A program made the position numbers and the translations under genes. The notes under the pieces are model-generated. The model was not told the origin of the DNA. It made no database searches and saw only the letters and a program-made list of their open reading frames with translations. Positions 35,401 to 47,400 of a DNA stretch of 64,000 nucleotides are shown in pieces (the first letter of the stretch is position 1; each line of letters begins with the position of its first letter). The DNA lies in NCBI RefSeq assembly GCF_023343835.1, contig NC_064434.1:13559505-13623504 (forward strand), given 5' to 3'. The DNA is from Lagopus muta. Lineage: Eukaryota; Chordata; Aves; Galliformes; Phasianidae.

Positions 35401-38400
35401 AATGGGAAAAAAAAGTTCAAGTGTCAGTTCAAATCAAATATTTTAATTTAGCCCAGATTAGTTTTGAAAATCCTTTTGTTCATTGTTTGTTTGTTTGTCT
35501 GGTTTTTTTTTTTTGCATCTATTGTACCTCATAAGTCTGATAGAGCAAGAAGCCTATGATTCTGCTGAACGCCCCGCAACACTGCTGTAAATGCTATCAC
35601 AAAACACCAAAAAGGGAAACACTGAGAAGTGAGTGCTTGGCATGTTTCTTTATGAAGTAATTATTCTAGCCAGTGAATCTTGCAGTGTTTGAAAACAAAC
35701 AAAACTGAAGCAGAGAAAAAACAGACTCCACAAAATACTGAAATACAATTCCTTTCCTCAAAATTCCCTGGTTTTCAGTCCAATGGACAGAGGCAAATAA
35801 ATAGTCCCCTTTTCATGAACTCACCGTGTAATGGTTCCATCTATGTCAGAAATTATAACCTTGTCATCCCAATTCCATAGGTAAATGGTGCCTTCACAGC
35901 GGCAAGTACCTTGATATTGTGTTGTAACACTAAAGGTCACATCATTGGGACCATTCTTCAGCTTTAAGCTTTTCTGCAAGACATTATCAGCAGAATTATC
36001 AAGAATTTGAGCGTGTGAAACAGACATCATGCAGAACAGAAAGCTACAGATGGCCGTTGCTTTGGACACAACCTTACTGCTTTCAGCAGAGCCATTTTCT
36101 AAGTAAGGTCAGAAGAGATTCGTCACATATTTTGAATATGAAGCATTAATTTATGGAACAGAATGAAAAAAAAAAATCTGATTCATGGTAAGCAATATGA
36201 AGGAGCATCCTGAAAGGTTCACATGGAATAATGAATATGGAAGGTTTCTCATACCATGATAAAGATATACATATGGAGAGAGAAGCACAGGTAACAAGTA
36301 GTGCCATGAACAGTGAAAATGACAGAGTGCTTTTATGTGGATTTATGTTCTATGGATCCACACTGGCACATTTCTAGTCTATAATAACCCACCTATTATC
36401 CTTCAGTTTCCAAAGTTCCTTAACTTTCCCACCCCGCTGCCCTTCTCTTTCACTTAGGAATTAATTTGGCATGAGACTACTGATTTGATCTCTTTTTGTA
36501 GGCTTAATCATTCATTTTCACAAAACCTGTAGGAGTTTCTTGCTTTGAGTGTTCTTAGTTATATTCCACTGAATTGTTCAGTGAGTTAATATGCAAAATG
36601 AAGGTGTGAATGCAAAAACTGATGAATCCCATCTACTGTGCCATCAAGAATCCTATCTAAGAGTAGTGCTGACTTCTGCTAATTACTGTAAGGTTTATGT
36701 ATTTTAAAAAGACATATATATTTGTAAGCAAGTAATATATTTGTGTAACCCTTGTTTTCTGCCTGATTTAGGAAGTTACAACCACATTTCATTCATCTCT
36801 TGGGAAAAATTCAAAATTCCTTTCAAACTATTTAGGAGTAAGCAATAGGCTGCAGAATGCTGTACTTCTCATATGAATTTCCTTTAGAAAATTAATTGGC
36901 TGTAGGAAAGATGACAAAAAATATTTCACTAAAGTAGCCCATTTTTCCAATATCCAATTGGCACGTGCAAAATATAGAGCAGCAACAGTTTTGTCACCAT
37001 TAGTCAGAATGTGTTCTGTCACAGAGGAAGACAAGAAATTAATAGTCAGGCTTCATAGTGAGTGCACAAGTAGCTCTTTCAAAAGTTACTAACAAAGAAC
37101 TGTATTTACATAAGAATGCCTGTCTGTTTATTACCGGGAGGGTGGTGGCAGAAAAGAGACCTCTGGGTTGACACAAACTTTACACAACACAGAAAGGATG
37201 TTGTTCCAGTATACTCAGATGCAAAACACTTCAGAAATAGTTTTGGTATTTGTCTAAATGGGCTCCAAATCTCTGAACCCCAGCACTTGCTGAAGGAACA
37301 TTCATGTATAATACTGAGAAGAAAAAGGAAAAGATAGCTTTAAAGTTACTGTAAAAAGATGGAATTAAATGTAAGTAAAGAAATAATTAAACCTTACAAG
37401 TCTGGATAACAATATTGTTCTCGTTGCATTAGAAATGACATTTCAGTACAAAGATGTAAAACCAACTCACAAGCTGGTCAGAAGTTAGTCGAAGTGTTTT
37501 TTTGTAACTGATTCCAGACAATAATGAGAGATGACTCGAGTTGGCTTGTAATGACCCAAGGTTTTGTTTGGCAGCTCTAGGGTCTTCATCGCTCGAAGAA
37601 GATTCATCTTTTATTCTGGAACAGTGCACACAGAAAATGATGCTATCATGTCCGTAAATGCATCTCAGTATCCATTAAAAATGCATTAACAGTGAGTCAC
37701 CAAATAAGTTATTGATTCTCTGATCCTGTTTCACAAGAGGTCATTCACAGCAGGGCTTTTAAATATATCAATGGAGTGCTGAATTTTCATTCATGCTTGC
37801 TCCCCATTATTAATACTTGGATTCCCATGGGGTCCCTTCCAACCCTCATGATTCTGTGATTCACTTGTCTATATGCTAGTTTTCATCACTTAAATTTAAC
37901 AGATAACAATTAATTTGTTATGTTGACTCAAAAAAACCTCAGTGGTAAGTATTCATTTTTATATACATTGTTTCTTTAATATATTAAAAAATACTGAAGC
38001 TACAGAAAATTCTCATTTCTCAGTGCAAGAAAAAGAAGTTTGCTGTGCTGGTATTTTGCTGTGCTTTTTTGTTTGTTTTCCCTAACTTAGCAGTTAATAA
38101 AAGAATTTGGCAATCTGGTCATCCCTTCTCCCCTCTATTATGGGTGGGATACGACACCAAGTGATTACAATTTTATCATCAAAAAACTCCTTTTTCTAAA
38201 AGCAATTATCAGGTTATTCTTTTCCACGATCTGCAGGATTATCTCATTCAGGATAAAGTAAAAACAAAAAAGACCCACTTGATTGAGCTCATTTAGACAG
38301 AGGCAAAGTTTTTCTACAATACACAAAACTATCACTTAGAGAAGATAACATATCCCTTCAGATCCTGCAAATATAATCTCTGAAACTACTAAAGCTACTG

Positions 38401-41400
38401 GGTCTGTTTCCATCACAGCTGGACGTTCTTTGATGTCAGGAAGTCTTGACCTATCATCAAGATGGTATATGTCATGACTAACAACATTATAAAATCCATC
38501 TTATTATCCTTTGTAACATCACATCTCAAAAGCTTTATTCAACATCCCACTTGTGCTCTGTTTGTAAGCAATAAATTCTTAATGACAGATTTTTAAGATC
38601 AGTTAAAACTTAAAGAGCACTGACTACAGAATTCTGTCTGCTTGAAATCCTAACCCCACTTTAAAGCCTATCTTTCAACAACCATGTAAAAGATATCAGA
38701 CCTAAACGTTACTTATCAAAAAAGGGAACTCAGTCTTTTTGATTCCTTTGTTAGATCTCAAACTCAGAGAACAGAGACAAGCAAACCAAGAACTACATCC
38801 CATTCTCCTGGAATGAAACTGCTTATAGAACTACAGCTACTCCATTTTTTTTCCAACCATGGTGACCCTTGAGTTTCACATAGTGAGTATAAAGCATATT
38901 TAAATCTGTATGATATGGCCCTCTTCAGCTCTAAGCACAACGTGTATGAGCTGTCTTTACAGTCCAAACTGAATGCACAGCAATGATACAAGATAGGAGA
39001 GCTGCCCCTGGCTATCTCATCCCCTCAGCAGTTTCTGGGGAAAACTAAGACTCATCATACAGAGCCTTTATGAGGCAGAGATTCTAGCTATACAGTATGA
39101 TTAATTTGGAACATGAGAATGAACAGATTTCTGCAATCCTTAAAAGAACTAATAAAAAAAAAAAAAAATCCAGGAATCTTTCCTACCTATTGCATGTGAA
39201 AAGAAGCCTGGCAAGTGTTAGGCTCCTGAACTTCCTAAAATACGCAGGAAGAAATTAAAGTGTCAAGCCATAAATCAGGATTTTAGCACATGTGAACTGA
39301 AAACAACCTGGGATAACCTACGATGCTGCCTTGAAAACTCCAGAGATGTAAATAGTTTTGCAGTACTGCTTCAATTATTGTTTGCTTTTTTTTTTTTTGT
39401 CAAAGGGCTGGAATATGTGTCATAAAATTACCAGCCAAACCATAAGCTAAAAATGCCAAAGCACACTTGCAAGGTCTGCAACCTTCCCATGGCTTATAGC
39501 CTTGATAGCTGCACTTACACACAATTCATAATTCACTGCATCAAATATTTACTTCACACAGTACTTATTTTTCATTGCATTAAATATTTACTTTGTGCAG
39601 TACTTCTTGGTTCAAATATAGAAACAGCTTGATTTCACTTTTAAATTATAATTCTTGCTCATTTCAGGTAGAGGAAACTTCTTGGGTACCTGTTTGCCAT
39701 GCTCATCTGTGAAGAGTCTTCTCCTTTAAGTCTACTCCCACTCATACCTTGTTCTGCCTTTGTTTCCTATAAAAATACAAGAAAGTATACAAATTCATGG
39801 AAATCTGATTAAAGAAGAAAAAAGTTACATGCAAAGAGCAAGTACAGTTTTTTTTCCCCATGCATTCCCTTTTACTTTATCCACGATTAAAGAGGGAAAA
39901 TTGCATGGATTTCTTAAAGAATAAAGGCTGTGCAAAATAATTAAGCAATGTAAATATAAAACTCAGAAGAAGAATTAAGATTTAGTTTTGCACAGATACA
40001 AAACTCAGATTTCACATAGCTGGCACTCTTGAAGTTCCAGAATCAAACTACTCAGTTAATCACAAATAGCCAGATTTCACTTGAAAACCAAAACCATCTG
40101 GAAAAATAGAGTTACCTTCCACTGAATTATTAAAATCTTTAATCCAATAAAACATTCCACATTATTTTTACTCTGAGTCGATGCTAAGTTCTATCAATTC
40201 CTTCCCAGAAGAAGAAAGATTTTTGAGTAGTGAATGACTGGTGAGAAACAAGGAAGAATAAAACTTCCCCTTGCCCATTTACAGCTTTATAGATAAGCAA
40301 ATGCTTCCACTGAGGAAGAAATTCTAACTATTCCAAGCTGCAGAAACTAAAATCTCAGTCTCTAAAGCTCATATCCACAGACCAGTACAGTGGTTATTTC
40401 AAGCAAAGCTAAGAGTTCATCTACTGAGGTACAACCATAAAACATATCTCCCCCAAGTACTAATGCTTCAATAGTATAAATGAATATGAAGTGGTTTTAT
40501 TAGCCAACTTTAAAGATTAAACATGTCTAGACAGGAGATCAATATTTCATATAAAATTTTGCCTTTTTCACTGTGCTTTAATGTTCATTCATGGCTTTAA
40601 GGCTGTTACCACAAACTTCTAATATTCAGAAAAGAAATTTAAGATGACTTTAAAAGTAATGCAAGTTTTCCACCTTAAGTTTTACTGAACTTTACTGTGC
40701 ACTCTCATCATAAAAATCTCTGTTCTTCAGCTGTGAGCAAAAACTGTAGAAAGGTAGGCAAAACATGTGGCACACCTCTTCAAATCTAGGCTCCCAGACG
40801 CAAATTTTGTTAGATAATACTGTCTCCCATTTATATAATGGAAAAAAAAAAAAAAAAAAAAAAAAGCAGAACCAAAATACTGCAAGCAAACATTTTAGAT
40901 AGGGTCTGATTCTGAGGCATTCTGAAGGCATTCTGAAGTCAGACTTCAGATGCTGTTTAAACACTTTCAGCGTGCAAATCCTCAGCCAAAGTGGGTATGA
41001 AGCAAAGTTCTGAGGGATGAACTTGAAGGCAGCTGGCCTTTCCAACTTACCTCTTTAATAGTGCTGTTCCTCCCTCTCCAGGAAAACCACCATCTTCCAC
41101 CTTTTTTGGGCATCTTGTCTCTCATTATAGATTCCACAGTGGCCTGTGATAAATGGATGGTAACATAAAAAGAAACCAAAACAAAGGACAACCTGATATA
41201 TGTAAATGAAAGAGTGCAAATGCACAATTTTAACTGATAATAAACAGAATAAAAGTAAACATACTGTCTGCGGACCATAAATTCTACTAAAGCAAAATCT
41301 AATGGTATCCAGCACTGCTCTGAAGTAACTTAAACATGAATACTTATGGAATTTTTAAAAGAAAAAATGAAAAGGACAAAAATCAAAGGAGGAAAAAAAA

Positions 41401-44400
41401 GCATAAGTAGGTATTAGTATAATGCTAATAATGGAGAAGCTACTGGTTTGTTTGTTTGTGTTTTACATTACTTAGTGCAAATTATATTTTAAAAAAGCAC
41501 AACAAACAAATGAGTAAAAAAGATCACTTCCTGAAAGAGCTGTCATGGAAAATAGTATTAAAAAATTAAAAAAAACAGCATGCAAGATGGTCATTTTCAT
41601 TTATGAATAACTATGAAGTACATAACTCATAATAAGCTAGGATAAAATCAAGGAAGTTAGTAGTTTTAAATGAGGTTAGCATGATACTATGAACTTGACT
41701 GACAGCGTTAAGTTTCGTACTTTTTCTTTTAAACCTTTGCTAATTTCAATATTCTGTATATACTGTATTCCTAGTAGAAGAAAGTTTCTTCCAGTAACTA
41801 TGATCAGAGAGATTTATAACAAGACTTGAATTCATCCAATCATGAGAGTGAGCAAAAAAAGCAGAAGGGGAAACACCACAATAAAGGTGGCTACGATGTT
41901 CAGTATGTCCTAGAATAGCTTAGCCACAGGTTTTGTGACAGCCTCTACTGTAAATGAAATATCAAAACAAAATTGCATTGTTGATTAGTGAAAAGAAAAA
42001 AAAAAAAAAAGAAAAAATCCAGAACTGATTCCAAGAAAAGCTAGCAGTTAAGAAAGAGGCCTGAGTTCAGGTTATGCAAAAATACACTTTTTCTCAGTTT
42101 TTTTTTCCCCACAGGTTTTCCTTCACTATCCTATCTAAAGTATAAGAGAAAAAAAAAAAAAAAAAAAGATGTGACAGAGGAATGAAGTTGAGCAAAGAAG
42201 TTGAAGTTTTTTTAGACGCAAAACGAAAACTGCAGATGGAGCTACTGAGAAAATAACAGTTGTTGAGAACAATGGCTACAGTTTAAAGATGTTATCAAAC
42301 ATATGGACAACCTCAAGCAGATGTACTATTGATTTTTAATTAGATAATGTATTTGCTTACAGTTAAGCACTTAAGTGTATTTTGCAGATTGTCGGGTTTT
42401 TTTTTAATAATAGCTTGAGCTTTCAATCACTTCATAAAGCCTGTTTTGATGAAGTATCTTAATATTACACCTTAGTTGCATTATTACAGCAAATCAAAAT
42501 TCTTATAAGTAAGTAATTAAGAAAACCAGTAGAATGACTGGTAGCATAAACGAGTAATTGTGATTTCAGCAGTACAGTTTGAACTACTAAGCCTTTCCAA
42601 TCACACAGACTGTGCCAACTATAAGTATTAGCTTCTTCACCCTATGAAAATTGTCTAGAAAGATACCAGTGTACAGAAAAGACAACAGTGAATTTCACAT
42701 AACCTATATGAATAATGGTGCAACCATAAAATCATTGAAGGAATTGCTATTTCCCCTTAATGGAAAAAGTATTTCATACCTATTGCTTCTGCTTATTCTT
42801 CCTCAGCCAAAGACAAAACATTTGGATCAGGCATCTAAGTATTGAATTACAAAGGTAGTTACCCTGCACTGGAGGATTCAGGGTAACTACCTGCGTACTG
42901 CCACTGGAGACCAGTATGTGCTAATGGGATGAATCATGGCTTTGATGACAACTGGAATATTTCCAGTAACACACAAAAATAGCTAGTTCTGTGATGCTCT
43001 GAAATTCAAGCCTGATTTATCAAATGTTTAGGACTATTAGGATCAGTTTAATGTATTGAATCTGGAGCTGGACTCAATGATCCTTATGCATCCCTCCCTT
43101 TTAGCAATATTCTATGATTTTATATTGTCTGTCTGTATCCATAGGTGATGTGGCACTAAGACAGAAAGAACATAGTAGTAGAGTATTACTTCAAGTTTTG
43201 GCAAAAGAATTCACATAGATTAAATACAAAGATACACAAAGAGGTGCAAGGGACAGAAGTAAAGTTTAGTTTACAAAGCATGCCAAATCCATGGCCAACT
43301 AGGTTACAAATTAGTGCCAATGTTGATACTTACTCCTTTATAAATAGTCACAGTAACATGTATTTCTGTCCTGATCATCTCTCTGGCACTAGGTCACATG
43401 TAATCAGACTAAGTACATCAGTGTGTTTAATATAAACAACCATACAGCTGTCACAGTCATAGCTATCTGTCTCTGTCTACCTGGGATGGTTATGACCAAC
43501 CAACTGAGAAATTGAGAACTAACAAGCTGTAGACCTTCCCCATCCAGTACTTAAGTTGCATTCAAGTAAGGTCAAAATCCTGGACTTCAATTTTTATTTG
43601 CTAATATATGCTGTACATAGATAAAATGAAGCAGGTCATCAGCATTCAGATACAGTAAACATTAAGGTGAGTCAATCTAACTTATGTTTACAATCTGTAT
43701 TAATGCAGGAAAACAGGAGAAGATAAAGAGATCAAGTTCAAAATACTTGTAATTATCTTAGCTTAGAAAGTAAAAACTATTCACAGACCAAATCCAGCTT
43801 ATACTACGAGCTAAATAAGTAAGACTAAGGGAATGGTTTAGTGTGAAAACACATGCCTTTATAACACAACCCCTTTCACCTGCCTTAGTTAATGATATGC
43901 CTTAATAAATAGCAAAACGTCAAAGCTTCCGCTCTGACCAACCTTCATATTCAATCTCACCTTTGGCAAAGGTTTCTGGAATGCCTGCATTGCCAGCAGA
44001 AGGGGACCAGCTGTTGTCCAGTTGTAGTACCTAGCATTTAAGAAAGACAATTGCTTTATTTTGTAATCCCAAAGTTCCAATACACAATTTAGTATTTATC
44101 ATATAGTAGGTTAAACCTGTGAAGATTCTTTAGTACAGGTCCTTAATGCCTCATTAGCAAATGAGCTTCGTTTCTGGTTTTGTTTTTGGTTTTTTTTTTT
44201 TTTTTTTTTTTTTTTTGTTTGTTTGTTTGTTTTAAACAGGCAGCTTTCACTGGTTTTGCATCAAGTCACTACACAAATGTTAGGAACCTGAGTCTGTAGG
44301 ATGTTAAACTTTTACTATGATGTGCTGAACACAGCTCAACTATTGTTATAGACTGTATTATGATTAGAGAAGTATCGTCCTCTCTTTCCAAATCACCAGT

Positions 44401-47400
44401 AGGCAGGTAAACGTTACTAAAAAAAAAAAAAAAAATTAGATATATGGCAGAGGAGAAATAAATGACTTTCCTCTCTGATGGAGGAGACAAGGTCATCACG
44501 TACTCAATCCCATATGCAATTAAAACTATTGCATAAGGATGCACTAAGTATCAGATTTATATGAGCAATTTCTATAACTAAGGGTAGTTTAAAATCTAAC
44601 TGCAACACAAAGCCATCATCTCTCTTATACTCTAAACAGAAAATGCTAGCTGGAAGTGGCTGCAAAGTTAAAATACCCTCCAAACAACTGCATCTGGCAT
44701 AGACCATAGCATTGCACTGCTCAGCAACACAAATATATGAAATAATATCTTTAGCCCTCCAGAAACAGAAGTCTCATACCCAGTGGGTGAATTCTGACAA
44801 ATTCGGAAAGAATTATGCTTCTCTAGAGGCATATTAGCAAAAATATTCAGCTTTATAAACACAACTTATTGCATATGGAGGGTTTACAAGTAGAACATCA
44901 CAATCCTGGAAATATTAATTATTCAAATTGGATCAAGGCAAGCCTTAGCAAGTTCACATCCTACTTCATTTTTACTCTACCAATTAAGAATGAATGCAAT
45001 TAGTTTTTAGTACTAGTTTCTTGAAATTCAGATTGTGTCAGTTAGCTGTGGCAGGTGATCTGAAGCTCCTCTTCAGCCTCAAGGAGAACTGTAAGTAAAA
45101 GCTTGAATTCACTTGAAAGCTGAGTCTTTCTAAATGAATCTATGCTACAAAAGTTCAAAACCTATTTTTCAGCTATAGTGATGTTGGTCTAACACAACAA
45201 AGTACCACAGCAGAGCTTTAGTTGCAACAGTAAGAATCATTTCTCCTTACTTACTCCATGGAAATATACTTACTTATTTCCAATCTTAACCACAAGGTTG
45301 GGGTCATCAATGATAGCAGGATTGTCCACAAACTGCTGATATGTTACTGCATGTTCTAAGAATTCTTCTGTTGGGGAAAAGAAAAAAGCAAACAAGTCAT
45401 GCTTTTATAGATTCCCCCTGGGATGGGCCAGTCTAAAAGAAAACATATTGCTTTCACACTCAGTGCTTGCCCTTGATTACTGGGGTACTGAGATCAGTAG
45501 AAATACTGAAGCAAGACATTCAGAAATTTCAATCTCAGAAGATTCTGAAGGTTTCTTTGTGTACTGCTGGGCATTTTCCCCTTCAAAATACAAGCTAAGA
45601 GAAAGTCTAGGGATAGAACTGTGAGGAGGAAAATTAGGCTTCTAAGAAAAGTAGGGAGTATTTCCTCATGCCTTTTACTGACCCTTTGTCCAAATTAGGA
45701 ATAGAACCTGGTGGGCTTAAACATGCATAAACCCATAAGCAAAAACATGACCATTTGTACAGCTTACAGTAAAATAATAATCACCTATGAATAAACACCT
45801 TTTCCACTACTGCAGCTCCTTCAACAAAATCCCCACAGTTTACAGGTGATCTGAATAACAAGCATAACTCAAATTACAATATAATCAAAATGCATAATAA
45901 CTAGCTTCTGAACAGTAATCAGCATAACATCAGGCTCATGGGTTTATGACTCCATGTTATTGCAGAATTTGCATTTTTTAAACCATTTATCTTCATCGTA
46001 TGCAGCTGAAAGTTTAAAGAACCAAACACTCTCAAATGATTTCTCTCAAGAGTCACACAAGAAATGGAAGGCACAGCAGCTGTTGCCATCTACAGACCAG
46101 ACCATCTTTTTAATTCCTGGCATGGACAGCAGAGTACTTCCTGGCTATACATTATACCAGGTAACAAAAGCACCATGCACACTACTATGATATAAAATCG
46201 GTATTATCAGGAAACACACACACATTTTTCAAAAACATAGCATACATTAGATTACTAAAAGCTGTTAAAAACAGTGAAATGATAAAGACCTTCTAATTAT
46301 GAAAAGAATCTAAGAAATTTGTCATTTCAGGAAGCGTTTTCTAAACATATTCCTACATACAGCCACAGGAGGGCACTGCTCCCCTGATAAAGGACGCTCA
46401 GACTTGGTTGAGCGCACACACCTGTATCGCAGGTCAATCTATACCTTTGGTTATCTCTTTGTTGTCCGTGAGGCCTCCACAGAGAGAAATGGCAATGGAG
46501 GGCAAATCTCTGGTTCCATCTGAGGTGCTTTCAACGCCACTGTCAGCACCTGAGCTCCCAAAAGACTGTGGAGAATGGGTGGCAGACCGTGGCCCTGTGT
46601 CATTTGCGTTTCTGTTTTGTATGTTATCTCCACTGAAAAAGAAAAATCAGACATTCATTCTTCCCCTATCCATTCCTAAATTCTCTCTCTTCAACATCAT
46701 ACTGTTTAGATCAGATGCATGCTGAAGAATAAAAAGAAATAAATTTGCTGGCTTTTGCCACAAATTTAAACAAAGTAGCACAGATCTCACTTGTCCTTAA
46801 GAATTAGATCACCTCTAAATTTCCTAAACTACCCATGTATAATTACAGTTTATTTACAAGAAGAAAAAATAATATACAGTAAAAGCTTAGTGGATAAACT
46901 AAGATGGCTATAATCAAAATTTATACTAGGAGAATTGTTCCCAAACAAAGTTTGTACATTTGTCAGATATGTATATAAATGTTTTGAATATTGAATATGC
47001 ATATAAGCATATACAAGCTATTAGAAATTGAAAATTTTAAGAGGATACTGTTATTTATTATTTCTTAAAATCAAATGTATATAGGCGAGATCATTATGAA
47101 GAAACGCAGGCTCATCAAGTTGCTTTTTCGTTCCAGATTTATATGAATGCATTTGAGAATGGAATTTGCAATCCAACCTCCTCCTTCGTGTTACTGATCT
47201 TTCTCTGTTCTGTTGAAACACCAATGTAACAACAGCTGATTTTAAGCAAACAAGAAAAGAGAAATGGAAGCCACTTTAATTGTTGCTCACCTACTTTAGT
47301 GAAATGACTAGAATGTGATGGACAAAGAAGATGTGAAACGTGAAGAGATTCCGATAAAGATTGAAAAAAGTTCCAATTTGTTTGGGATGAAATACTTTTA

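Noticed and set aside
35821..36069. ATG-started 82-codon frame with a signal-peptide-like N-terminus before the DIDGT domain
   Set aside because: The upstream part is intron 13 sequence; the acceptor TTGCAG at 35974 and the lipin alignment fix the exon start at 35973.
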